Shown here one piece after another: positions 13,921 to 21,889 of a DNA stretch of 29,895 bases; the first letter of the stretch is position 1, and every line of letters begins with the position of its first letter. The notes under the pieces were generated by a model. It was not told the DNA's origin, did no database searches, and saw nothing but the letters and a program-made list of their open reading frames with translations. Origin of the DNA: Oscillospiraceae bacterium (lineage in GTDB: Bacteria; Bacillota_A; Clostridia; Oscillospirales; Oscillospiraceae). A program made the position numbers and the translations under genes. Location: assembly GCA_017505505.1 (NCBI GenBank), contig JAFVPA010000021.1:1-29895 (forward strand), in the 5' to 3' direction.

Positions 13921-15574
13921 AAAGCTCAGAGATCACGGGCAAAATCATGGGATTGCGCTTGGTGGTCTTGTACAGGTAGCCGCTGAGGTCATTCTTGATG
14001 GCAGACTTGATGGCGGCCCAGTCCCGGATGTGCTTGCGCTGGCAGCGCTCGATGGCTTCCAGAGCCACATCCTGTAGATTTTCCATCAGCGCCTCAGATT
14101 CCTTCACATAGATGAAACCACGGGTGATGATGTCGGGGCCGGTGAGAATGCTGCCGTCTTCCGCACTCAGATTGACGACCACCACGATCATGCCGTCCTC
14201 GGCCAGGTGCTTGCGGTCCCGCAGAACAACGCTGCCCACATCGCCCACACCGGTGCCGTCCACAAAGACCTTGCCGGCGGTGACGGTGCCCTTGACCTTG
14301 CAGGTCTTGCCGGACAGCTCAAACACGGTACCCAGCTCACCGATGAAGATGTTCTTGGGGTTCATGCCCATGGACTGGGCCAGCTTGGAATGGATCTGCA
14401 GCATCCGCTGCTCACCGTGGACAGGCAGGAAGAACTTGGGTCTGACCAGACCGTGGACGATCTTCAGCTCCTCCTGGCAGGCATGTCCGGAAGCGTGGAG
14501 GCCTTCGCTCTTTTCGTAGACCACGTCGGCACCCTTGCGGTACAGCTCGTTGATGATCTTGGAAACAGCCTTTTCGTTGCCGGGGATGGCGGAGGCGGAA
14601 ATGATGATCCGGTCACCGGCGGTGATGTCCACCTGCTTGTGGGTATTGAAAGCCATCCGGTACAGGGCGGACATGTTCTCGCCCTGGGAACCGGTGGAGA
14701 CGATGACCACCTTGTTCTTGGGCAGGCTCTTGATGGCGGCAAGGTCCACGATAGTGCCCTGCTTCACCTTCAGATAGCCCAGCTCCTGGGCAACCTTCAG
14801 CATATTTTCCATGCTCCGTCCGGTGACGGCCACCTTGCGGCCGTAGCGCTGGGCGGTGGCCAGGATGGACTGGATACGGTGCATGTTGGAGGCGAAGGTG
14901 GTGACGATGATGCGCTGGTCGCAGTTCTTGAACTGACGGTCCAGATTCTCCGCTACCATGGTCTCGCTGGGGGTGTAGCCGCTGCGCTCCACGTTGGTGG
15001 AATCAGCGCACAGGGCCAGAACGCCCTGGGTACCCAGCTCACCGAAGCGGGCCAGGTCCATCATGCCGTCCTTGGCGGTGGGATCGATCTTGAAGTCGCC
15101 GGTGAAGATCACGGTACCCACAGGGGTGTGGATGGCCAGGGCACAGGCATCGGCGATGGAATGGTTCACGTGAATGAACTCCACCTGGAAGCATCCGGCT
15201 TTCACCATATCGCCGGGCTTATGGGTGATGAGCTTGACCTTGTCCGCCAGCTTGTGCTCTTCCAGCTTCAGCTTGATCAATCCGTTGGTCATGGCGGTGC
15301 CATGGACAGGGGCATTGACCTCCCGCATGGCGTAGGGGATGGAACCGATGTGGTCCTCGTGTCCGTGGGTGATAAAGAAGCCACGGAGCTTCTTTTGATT
15401 CTCAACGAGATAGGAAAAATCGGGAATGACCAGGTCAACGCCGTACATATCCTCTTCCGGGAAGCCAACGCCGCAGTCAATGACGATCATATCCTTGCCA
15501 TATTCCAGGACGGTACAGTTCTTGCCGATCTCATCCAGACCGCCCAGAGGGATAATTTTCAGTTTTTCTGCCAA
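13919..15574 (-). CDS. rnj: Ribonuclease J
   Basis: RNase J is a metallo-beta-lactamase/beta-CASP nuclease combining endo- and 5'-3' exoribonuclease activity in mRNA decay and RNA maturation. The 551-residue protein matches the family's ~555. It starts MAEKLKIIPLGGLDEIGKN and has the metal motif HGHEDH (H70, H72, D74, H75). The beta-CASP region follows, with GDFKID, CADSTN, TFASNMHR and STGSQGE, then the C-terminal HASGHA and PVHGE motifs and the terminal alpha/beta domain. The start is a TTG at 15572-15574 with AGGAG 7 bp upstream. The frame stays open another 65 codons upstream without a usable ribosome binding site. Whether this is J1 or J2 cannot be settled, and no second copy is in view. 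Confidence 0.96.
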   Translation of the reverse strand: MAEKLKIIPLGGLDEIGKNCTVLEYGKDMIVIDCGVGFPEEDMYGVDLVIPDFSYLVENQKKLRGFFITHGHEDHIGSIPYAMREVNAPVHGTAMTNGLIKLKLEEHKLADKVKLITHKPGDMVKAGCFQVEFIHVNHSIADACALAIHTPVGTVIFTGDFKIDPTAKDGMMDLARFGELGTQGVLALCADSTNVERSGYTPSETMVAENLDRQFKNCDQRIIVTTFASNMHRIQSILATAQRYGRKVAVTGRSMENMLKVAQELGYLKVKQGTIVDLAAIKSLPKNKVVIVSTGSQGENMSALYRMAFNTHKQVDITAGDRIIISASAIPGNEKAVSKIINELYRKGADVVYEKSEGLHASGHACQEELKIVHGLVRPKFFLPVHGEQRMLQIHSKLAQSMGMNPKNIFIGELGTVFELSGKTCKVKGTVTAGKVFVDGTGVGDVGSVVLRDRKHLAEDGMIVVVVNLSAEDGSILTGPDIITRGFIYVKESEALMENLQDVALEAIERCQRKHIRDWAAIKSAIKNDLSGYLYKTTKRNPMILPVISEL

Positions 15575-15769
15575 ATAAATACTCCTTTCGATGATTATGT
15601 CCGCAAATGGACAACACAAACAAGCAACCGCCTCCGAAAAGTTAGGCCCTGAATCGCCATTTTTTCGGAAAACGCCTGCAAAATCTTCAAAATATGTCCA
15701 GCGCAGCGCGCTGTTGTCAAAGGCCCGGGCCACAGCCCATCCCGGTGCCAGCATTACGTAGTATACCAC
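15575..15769 (-). other. Probable structured 5' leader of the RNase J mRNA
   Basis: About 195 bp upstream of the TTG start with no gene. On the minus strand it contains GC-rich self-complementary stretches (CCGGG...CCCGG near 15725-15745 and the AGCGCGCTGCGCT palindrome near 15708). TATACT at 15760-15765 could be a -10 box, but no convincing -35 was found. The sequence stays in frame with rnj throughout. Leader status is inference. Confidence 0.35.
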
Positions 15770-15832
15770 AAAATTGTTAAAAAGTATACTCTAAATTGTG
15801 AAGCCTTTTTTACGGAAATAAAGGAAAAGTAG

Positions 15833-15861
15833 TTGCGCCATTTGGTTGGATTTGCTATAAT
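15833..15861 (+). promoter_or_regulatory. Sigma-A-type promoter for gdpP operon
   Basis: TTGCGC (15833-15838), a 17-bp spacer and a consensus TATAAT (15856-15861). Transcription would begin about 170 bp before gdpP, so the leader contains the cruciform repeat at 15908-16017. Confidence 0.75.
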
Positions 15862-15907
15862 AGCGGGTATAACATGGATTGGTATGTCTTTTTGCCATAC
15901 CAGCCGT

Positions 15908-16017
15908 AATGAATAATGAAGAATGAAAAGTTGCGGTATCGCCGTTGGCGATGATTTAAAAAAGTATGCCCGAGGGGCATACCCCAATCATTCATTATTC
16001 CCTATTCACTTATTTAT
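15908..16017 (+). repeat. GGTAT-core cruciform element, copy 1
   Basis: Outer arms GAATAATGAA...(15913-) and TTCATTATTC (near 15990-16001) are complementary. The core begins GGTAT and ends ATACC. It holds two small hairpins, TCGCC-GTT-GGCGA and TATGCCC-GAG-GGGCATA, joined by ATGATTTAAAAAA. The same core plan with different arms occurs at 18592-18704. It lies in the gdpP leader. Confidence 0.72.
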
Positions 16018-16036
16018 AACAGGGAGGCGGATGCGG

Positions 16037-18013
16037 ATGAACCGAAAGCTTGGCAGACTGCTGCGGCCCGGAATGGGCATGTATTTTTTTGTGATGGCGG
16101 CCTTCTGTGTGGCGGCACTGCTGGAAGAGCAGTATTGGCTGGCTGCGGCGGAGACCTCGGTGACGCTGTTGGTGTTCATGCTCTATATCATGAGCCGCAA
16201 CCGCCGTGACCGTCAGATCCAGCAGTATATCCAAACGGCCTCCAATACCCTGGAAGCTACCTCTCAGGGGGAAAGCCCCCTGCCTGCGGTGCTGATCCGT
16301 CTGGGGGACGGGGGCATCATCTGGGCCAACCACCGGTTCAGTGAGCTTACCGGCTATGCCGATACCATGATGGAGCAGCAGCTGGATGAAGTGCTGCCCA
16401 ATTTCTCCACCGAGTGGCTGGCCTCCGGTAAGACCGAGTGCCCCACGGATGTGACGCTGGAAAGACGCCGCTACCGGGTCTACGGCACCACCATCCGGGC
16501 GGAAGACAGCCGGGGCACCATGCTGGGTGTGCTGTATTTCTCTGATTTGACAGAGCTTTACCAGATCCGGGACGAATATATCCGGTCCCGTCCTGTGGTT
16601 TCCATCATCCTCATCGACAATTATGAGGAGCTGACCAAGAACCTGACGGAAAGCGCCATCTCTACCTTAAATGCCCGTTTGGGCGATGCCATCACGGCCT
16701 GGACGGAAGGCTACAACGGCCTGCTTCGTAAGCTGGAACGGAACCGCTATCTGTTCATTTTCGAAAAGCGGGACCTGATCCGGGCCACGGAGGATAAGTT
16801 CTCCCTGCTGGAAAACATCCATGAGATCACCAGCCCCTCCGGCTTATCGGCTTCCATCTCCATTGGTCTGGGCGTGGACGGTGCTAACTTCGACGAAGGC
16901 TATAACTTTGCGGCTCTCAGCATCGAAATGGCCCTGAGCCGTGGCGGCGACCAGGCGGTCATCAAGGACCGCTTCAACTTCAGCTTCTACGGCGGCCGCA
17001 ATAAGGAGGCCGATTACCGCAGCAAGGTCCGTTCCCGTGTTACCGCCAACTCCCTGATGGAGCTGATCGGACAGAGCGGCCATGTGTTCATCATGGGCCA
17101 CCGGAACGCGGACCTGGATGCTGTGGGTGCGGCTGTGGGCATCGCCTGCCTGTGCCGCAAGAAGGGCAAGAAGGCCAATATCGTCATTGATCTGGAAAAG
17201 AACGCGGCCCAGAAGCTCATCGAAGAGATCCGCACGGAGCCCCAATATCAGGATATCTTCATCTCCGGGCAGGAAGCCCTGCTGCTGGCGGACAACCGCA
17301 GCATTCTGATCGTGGTGGACACCAACCGTCCCGACCAGGTGGAGTGTAAGCCCCTTCTGGAGGCCATTTCCAAGGTCTGCGTGGTGGACCATCACCGCCG
17401 GGCTGCGGATTATATCAATCCTGTGGTGGTCAACCTCCACGAACCCTACGCATCCTCTGCTTCCGAGCTGGTCACGGAGATCCTGCTCTATGCGGTGGAA
17501 AAGAAGGATATGCTGCCCATCGAGGCCAAGGCCCTGATGGCGGGCATCTGCCTGGATACCAAGTTCTTCAACGTCCGTACCGGTGAGCGCACCTTTGAGG
17601 CGGCCGCGGCCCTGCGGCGGATGGGCGCCGATACCACGGAGGTCAAAATGCTGCTGCAGAGCGACTTCCAGGATACCATGGCCAAGTATCAGATCATCAA
17701 GGCTTCCAAGCTCTACCGGCAGGAAATCGCTGTGGCGGCATTGAATACCCCCACCACCCGGGTCCTGGCGGCCCAGGCTGCGGATGAACTGCTGAACATT
17801 TCCGGCATTTCCGCCTCCTTCGTCATGTATCCGGACAACGACCAGGTCATCATCTCGGCCCGCTCCATCGGCTCGGCCAACGTGCAGATGATTCTGGAAC
17901 CTCTGGGCGGCGGCGGCAACACCGCCACAGCCGGTGCCCAGCTGAAGAACACCACCGTCAAGGATGCCCTGGATGCGCTGGTGGCATCCATCGATAAGTA
18001 TTACGAAGAATAA
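16037..18013 (+). CDS. gdpP: Cyclic-di-AMP phosphodiesterase GdpP (DHH family)
   Basis: GdpP hydrolyses c-di-AMP and so helps control potassium and osmotic balance and cell-wall stress. The 658-residue protein has the standard layout. Two N-terminal membrane helices lie at about 15-52. A PAS-like domain follows (about 75-175: PAVLIRLGDGGIIWANHRFSELTG). A degenerate GGDEF domain with no GGDEF motif covers about 180-320. The DHH/DHHA1 phosphoesterase has GHRNADLDAVG (H355, D359, D361), VVDTNRP (D428) and VVDHHRR (451-453), and ends with GGGGN. I start at the ATG at 16037 because AGGGAGG is 9 bp upstream; the ATG two codons earlier is too close to it. gdpP-rplI-dnaB is a conserved order in Bacillota. 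Confidence 0.95.
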   Translation: MNRKLGRLLRPGMGMYFFVMAAFCVAALLEEQYWLAAAETSVTLLVFMLYIMSRNRRDRQIQQYIQTASNTLEATSQGESPLPAVLIRLGDGGIIWANHRFSELTGYADTMMEQQLDEVLPNFSTEWLASGKTECPTDVTLERRRYRVYGTTIRAEDSRGTMLGVLYFSDLTELYQIRDEYIRSRPVVSIILIDNYEELTKNLTESAISTLNARLGDAITAWTEGYNGLLRKLERNRYLFIFEKRDLIRATEDKFSLLENIHEITSPSGLSASISIGLGVDGANFDEGYNFAALSIEMALSRGGDQAVIKDRFNFSFYGGRNKEADYRSKVRSRVTANSLMELIGQSGHVFIMGHRNADLDAVGAAVGIACLCRKKGKKANIVIDLEKNAAQKLIEEIRTEPQYQDIFISGQEALLLADNRSILIVVDTNRPDQVECKPLLEAISKVCVVDHHRRAADYINPVVVNLHEPYASSASELVTEILLYAVEKKDMLPIEAKALMAGICLDTKFFNVRTGERTFEAAAALRRMGADTTEVKMLLQSDFQDTMAKYQIIKASKLYRQEIAVAALNTPTTRVLAAQAADELLNISGISASFVMYPDNDQVIISARSIGSANVQMILEPLGGGGNTATAGAQLKNTTVKDALDALVASIDKYYEE

Positions 18014-18021
18014 TTTTTGCA

Positions 18022-18111
18022 TGTCATTGCGAACCAGTCCGCAGACTGGTGTGGCAATCTTCTTCAATTATGGGGATTGCCACGTCGGCCTATGGCCTCA
18101 TCGCAATGACA
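18022..18111 (+). repeat. TGTCATTGCGA-family inverted repeat, copy 1
   Basis: A 90-bp element whose ends TGTCATTGCGA and TCGCAATGACA are exact complements. The left arm continues ACCAGTCCGCAGACTGGTG, itself a hairpin, then TGGCAATC; the right arm has GATTGCCA and a GGCC-TAT-GGCC hairpin. It fills the gdpP-rplI gap and would fold in the operon mRNA. Copy 2, inverted, lies at 23814-23905. Confidence 0.82.
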
Positions 18112-18137
18112 CCGATATCATAAAGGAGAACATTACT

Positions 18138-18584
18138 ATGAAAGTCATTCTGTTACAGGACGTTAAGGGCAAAGGCAAGAAGGGCCAGATGCTGGAGGTT
18201 TCCGACGGCTACGCCCGCAATTTTATGCTGCCCAAGAAGATGGCCATTGAGGCTACCCCTGATGCCATCAATACCATGCGTATGAACGACAAGGCTACCC
18301 AGGAGCGGATCGCCCGGGAAAAGGCCGAGGCATTGGCCACCTCCAAGAAGCTGCGGGAGCTGACCGTCACCGTCACCGCCAAGGGCGGCGGCAACGGCCG
18401 CCTGTTCGGCTCTGTCACCAACGCCGAAGTGGCCGAGGCTCTGGAGAAGACCTCCGGAATCAAGCTGGACAAGCGCAAGATCGTGCTGAATGAGACCATC
18501 AAGAACGTTGGCACCTACACCGCTACCTGCAAGCTGGGCTACGAGATCACTGCTCCTCTGACTGTGAAAATTGTAGAGGCCTGA
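18138..18584 (+). CDS. rplI: 50S ribosomal protein L9
   Basis: Protein L9 (148 residues) of the large ribosomal subunit. The N-terminal domain has the classical KVILLQDVKGKGKKGQMLEVSDGYARNFMLPKKMAIEAT signature with its rRNA-binding Gly and Lys residues. A long central helix (about 45-75) and the C-terminal domain (TVTAKGGGNGRLFGSVTNAEVAEAL, ending LTVKIVEA) follow. AAAGGAG lies 9 bp before the ATG. It sits between gdpP and dnaB, each separated by a small repeat element. Codon choice leans to highly used codons, as expected of a ribosomal protein. Confidence 0.97.
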   Translation: MKVILLQDVKGKGKKGQMLEVSDGYARNFMLPKKMAIEATPDAINTMRMNDKATQERIAREKAEALATSKKLRELTVTVTAKGGGNGRLFGSVTNAEVAEALEKTSGIKLDKRKIVLNETIKNVGTYTATCKLGYEITAPLTVKIVEA

Positions 18585-18591
18585 GCTCCAA

Positions 18592-18704
18592 TTGAAAGTT
18601 TAAAATTGAAAATGGAAAATTAAGGTATGCCTTCGGCATGATTAAAAAATCGCGAAGCGATACCATAATTTTCAATTTTCCATTTTCAATTGTCAATTAC
18701 GACC
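18592..18704 (+). repeat. GGTAT-core cruciform element, copy 2
   Basis: Outer arms AATTGAAAATGGAAAATT (about 18605-18622) and AATTTTCCATTTTCAATT (about 18674-18691) are exact complements. The core runs GGTAT to ATACC with two hairpins, ATGCC-TTC-GGCAT and TCGC-GAA-GCGA, joined by GATTAAAAAA. The plan equals that of 15908-16017, but the arms are unrelated. It lies just before the dnaB ribosome binding site. Confidence 0.75.
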
Positions 18705-18720
18705 GAAGGGAGAAAGAACC

Positions 18721-20058
18721 ATGGATGAAGAACTGCTTTCCCGGCAGCCGCCCCAGTCTTTGGAGGCGGAGCAGGCTGTGCTGGGGTCGATCCTCATTGA
18801 CAGCCGCTGCATCACCGAAGTGGTGGGCGTGGTGAAGCCGGAGGATTTCTTCCTGCAGCAGAACCGGGAAATTTATGAGACCATCTATACCATGTTCAAC
18901 TTCTCCCAGACCATTGACCCGGTGACGGTGCTGGACAAGCTGAAGGAACTGGGCTATTACCACGATAATTCCCGGGATTACATTTTGCAGCTGATGGAAA
19001 TTACCCCCACCGCTGCCAATGTGGTGCGCTATGCCAACATTGTTCGGGAAAAGTCCATGCTGCGTGGACTGAACCAGGCGGCTACGGATATCCATGAGAT
19101 GGTCTATGAAGAGGTGGGTACCCCCGCCGAAATGCTGGAATCCGCGGAGAAAAAGATCTATGCCCTGCGCAAGGGTGAGCGGGGAGACTCCCTGGAGCAT
19201 ATCGGCACTACCCTGCTCAAGGTCTTCGACCGGCTGACGGAGCTGGCCCAGTCCGATTCCCTGATCCCTGGCCTATCCACGGGTATGCGGGACCTGGATA
19301 CCAAGATCAACGGTCTGAACAAGTCCGACCTGCTGCTGGTGGCGGCCCGTCCTGCCATGGGCAAGTCGGCCTTCGCCCTGAATATCGGCATCAACGTAGC
19401 CAAAAAATACAAGAAGACCGTGGCTATTTTCAACCTGGAAATGTCCCGGGAGCAGCTGGCCATGCGACTGCTGGCCAACGAGAGCTTCGTGGAACTGCAA
19501 AAGCTGGCTACCGGCAAGCTTAGTGAGGAGGAGTGGACAAAGCTCTGCATGGCCTCCGCCGCTCTGAGCCAGACGGATATCCGCATCGACGATAACCCCT
19601 CCGTTACCGTTGCGGATATCAATGCCAAGTGCCGCCGCCTGGACAACCTGGGTCTCATCATCATCGACTACCTGCAGCTGATGCAAGGTTCCGGTTACGG
19701 CAAGAACAATGAAAACCGTGTTGTGGTGGTGGGTGAGATTTCCCGAAGCCTTAAGATTATGGCAAAGGAACTGAACGTCCCCGTCATCTGCTTGAGCCAG
19801 CTGTCCCGTGCGGTGGAAAGCCGCAGCGACAAACGGCCCATCCTGTCGGATCTTCGTGAATCCGGTGCCATCGAGCAGGACGCGGACTCTGTCATGTTCC
19901 TGTACCGTGACGAATACTACAATGAAAAGACCGAAGATAAGGGCATTGCCGAATGCATTGTCGCCAAAAACCGTCACGGTGAGACCGGAACGGTGAAGCT
20001 GCAATGGATCGGCCAGTACCAGACCTTCGCGGACCGGGAGTGGAAGCATGCTGAATAA
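18721..20058 (+). CDS. dnaB: Replicative DNA helicase DnaB
   Basis: The hexameric 5'-3' helicase of the replication fork (called DnaC in Bacillus), 445 residues. The N-terminal primase-interaction domain (about 10-115) opens PPQSLEAEQAVLGSILID. The RecA-like domain has Walker A ARPAMGKSA (209-217), FNLEMSREQLAMRLL, Walker B LIIIDYLQLM, the CLSQLSRAVESRSDKRP motif and DLRESGAIEQDAD. The family's final FxGEY-type strand is reduced here to LQWIGQYQTFAD. AAGGGAG is 8 bp before the ATG. The stop codon overlaps the start of tilS, so the two are translationally coupled. No intein is present. Confidence 0.97.
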   Translation: MDEELLSRQPPQSLEAEQAVLGSILIDSRCITEVVGVVKPEDFFLQQNREIYETIYTMFNFSQTIDPVTVLDKLKELGYYHDNSRDYILQLMEITPTAANVVRYANIVREKSMLRGLNQAATDIHEMVYEEVGTPAEMLESAEKKIYALRKGERGDSLEHIGTTLLKVFDRLTELAQSDSLIPGLSTGMRDLDTKINGLNKSDLLLVAARPAMGKSAFALNIGINVAKKYKKTVAIFNLEMSREQLAMRLLANESFVELQKLATGKLSEEEWTKLCMASAALSQTDIRIDDNPSVTVADINAKCRRLDNLGLIIIDYLQLMQGSGYGKNNENRVVVVGEISRSLKIMAKELNVPVICLSQLSRAVESRSDKRPILSDLRESGAIEQDADSVMFLYRDEYYNEKTEDKGIAECIVAKNRHGETGTVKLQWIGQYQTFADREWKHAE

Positions 20059-21313
20059 GATGCTGTCCTTTCTGCGGCAGGAAAAAATGCTCAGCCCCGG
20101 AGATACGGTGGTCTGTGCCCTGTCCGGTGGGGCGGATTCCGTAGCGCTGCTGTTTGCCTTTTATTTATTGAAGGACAAGCTGGGGATCCGGCTGGAAGCG
20201 GCCCACTTTAACCACCACCTTCGGGGCGAAGAGTCGGACCGGGACGAAGCCTTTGTCCGTCAGCTTTGTGATCGCTATGACATCCCCCTCCACGTAGGAG
20301 CGGGAACGGTAGTGGCCGGAAAGAAGGGGCTGGAGGCTGCTGCCCGGGAAGTCCGGTATGCCTTCCTGCGGAGTCTGAACGGTAAGATCGCTACTGCCCA
20401 TACCGCCGATGACAATGCGGAAACGGTGCTGATGCACCTGATCCGGGGCACGGGCCTGAAAGGCCTGGGAGGTATCACCCCCGTTCACGGCAATGTGATC
20501 CGCCCCATGCTGCGCTGCACACGGCAAGACGTGGAAAATTTTCTGGAAGAATGGTGCCTGAGCCATATCGAAGACAGCTCCAATGAAACAGATGCCTTCC
20601 TGCGTAACCGGATCCGCCATCATGTGATGCCGCTGCTGACCCGGGAGAATCCGAAGCTTGCGGAGAACCTGTCCCAGATGGCCCTGCGGCTTCGGCGGGA
20701 CGAGGAATACCTGTCCCGGCAGGCAAGTTTGGAGACACTTCCATCCATAGACGTATTAAGGTCCATGCACAGCGCCCAGCGCAGCCGGTGTCTGGCTGCT
20801 TTTCTGGAACGCAGCGGCGTTCGGGAACCGGAGGATGCCCATATTGCGTTGGCGGAATCTCTTGTATTTTCCGATAAGCCTTCTGCCTCTGCAAATTTCC
20901 CCGGCGGTGTGACCATTGCCCGAAACTATGACGTTCTGGAAGTCCGAAAGGATTGCGGGGAGGTAGAAGCGGTGACGCTGCCCTGTCCGGGAGAAGCGGA
21001 TTTTGGAGAATATCATGTGACCTGTACCCCGGCAGAGGAGATTCTGCAAGGGGAAAACGTGTTTACCGTGTGCCCGGCAGGAAAAATCATTCTGCGGCCC
21101 CGGAAAAGCGGCGATTCGATCCGCCTCAGCGGAGGAAGCAAAAGCCTGAAAAAGCTCTTCATCGACCGTAAGATCCCCGCGGCCCAGCGGGATCAGATCC
21201 CTGTTGTCAGCGATGAACAGGGCATCCTGGGCGTATATTCCATAGGCGTTGACCGGAACCGGGCCGCAGCAGCATTGCCGGCGGTGACGATCCGGGTGGA
21301 AATAAAGAAATAA
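20048..21313 (+). CDS. tilS: tRNA(Ile)-lysidine synthase TilS
   Basis: TilS attaches lysine to C34 of the CAU-anticodon tRNA-Ile, so that it reads AUA and is charged with isoleucine. The 421-residue protein has the PP-loop SGGADS (26-31), HFNHHLRGEESDRDE, TAHTADDNAETVLMHLIRGTGLKGLGGI, IRPML, and DSSNETDAFLRNRIRHHVMPLL. The C-terminal tRNA-binding domain is near 345-415 (RPRKSGDSIRLSGGSKSLKKLFIDRKIP). The ATG overlaps the dnaB stop by 11 bp. The tilS-hpt-ftsH order is the common Bacillota arrangement. Confidence 0.96.
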   Translation: MLNKMLSFLRQEKMLSPGDTVVCALSGGADSVALLFAFYLLKDKLGIRLEAAHFNHHLRGEESDRDEAFVRQLCDRYDIPLHVGAGTVVAGKKGLEAAAREVRYAFLRSLNGKIATAHTADDNAETVLMHLIRGTGLKGLGGITPVHGNVIRPMLRCTRQDVENFLEEWCLSHIEDSSNETDAFLRNRIRHHVMPLLTRENPKLAENLSQMALRLRRDEEYLSRQASLETLPSIDVLRSMHSAQRSRCLAAFLERSGVREPEDAHIALAESLVFSDKPSASANFPGGVTIARNYDVLEVRKDCGEVEAVTLPCPGEADFGEYHVTCTPAEEILQGENVFTVCPAGKIILRPRKSGDSIRLSGGSKSLKKLFIDRKIPAAQRDQIPVVSDEQGILGVYSIGVDRNRAAAALPAVTIRVEIKK

Positions 21314-21325
21314 GGGAGAATCAAT

Positions 21326-21877
21326 ATGTATAATATGGAAAATGATATCGAAAGCGTCCTGCTGACGGAAGAGCAGATCAGAAGCAAGGTCAAGGAGCTG
21401 GGCGCCATCCTGACGGAAGAGTATGCGGACAAGAATCCCATCGTCATTGGTGCCCTGAAGGGCGTGGTCATGTTCTATGCCGATATGATGCGGGAGCTGA
21501 AAATGCCTTGCCAGATGGACTTTATCTGGATTTCTTCCTATTCCGGTTCCAATTCTACCGGAAAGATGATCGTCCGTCAGGAGAACAGCGCGGACCTGAA
21601 GGGCCGTCATGTTCTGATCCTGGAGGATATCTTCGATACCGGCAACTCCCTGTCCTTCCTGGTGAACACGATCTGGAGCAAGGAGCCTGCCTCCGTGAAG
21701 GTCTGCACTTTCCTGGATAAGCCCGAGCGCCGTAATCCCGGTGTGACGCTGAAGGCAGACTATGTAGGCTATACCATTCCCAACGCCTTCGTGGTGGGCT
21801 ACGGACTGGATTATGATGAAAGATACCGGAATCTGCCCTATATCGGCATTCTGAAACCGGAAGTATATACCAAGTAA
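21326..21877 (+). CDS. hpt: Hypoxanthine phosphoribosyltransferase
   Basis: Purine salvage enzyme converting hypoxanthine (and usually guanine) plus PRPP to IMP or GMP. The 183-residue type I phosphoribosyltransferase has the PRPP-binding motif VLILEDIFDTGNSL (about 96-109). It also has the pyrophosphate loop GALKGVVMF, the flexible SSYSGSNSTGK loop, and the C-terminal base-recognition region ADYVGYTIPNAFVVGYGLDYDERYRNLPYI. It starts 12 bp after tilS with a GGGAG ribosome binding site. It is followed by ftsH, as in Bacillus. Confidence 0.96.
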   Translation: MYNMENDIESVLLTEEQIRSKVKELGAILTEEYADKNPIVIGALKGVVMFYADMMRELKMPCQMDFIWISSYSGSNSTGKMIVRQENSADLKGRHVLILEDIFDTGNSLSFLVNTIWSKEPASVKVCTFLDKPERRNPGVTLKADYVGYTIPNAFVVGYGLDYDERYRNLPYIGILKPEVYTK

Positions 21878-21889
21878 GGAGACCCTGAT

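Noticed and set aside
14207..15652. A 481-codon open frame on the plus strand
   Set aside because: Mirror frame of RNase J, with a His/Gly/Val-rich product typical of antisense frames to GC-rich coding sequence.
15575..15769. A 65-residue N-terminal extension of RNase J
   Set aside because: The family starts at the EKLKIIPLGGLDEIGKN segment, and AGGAG is correctly placed before the TTG at 15574. The extension has no ribosome binding site.
15760..15788. Promoter for RNase J based on two TATACT boxes
   Set aside because: The boxes are 17 bp apart but no TTGACA-like -35 is present for either, so I did not call a promoter.
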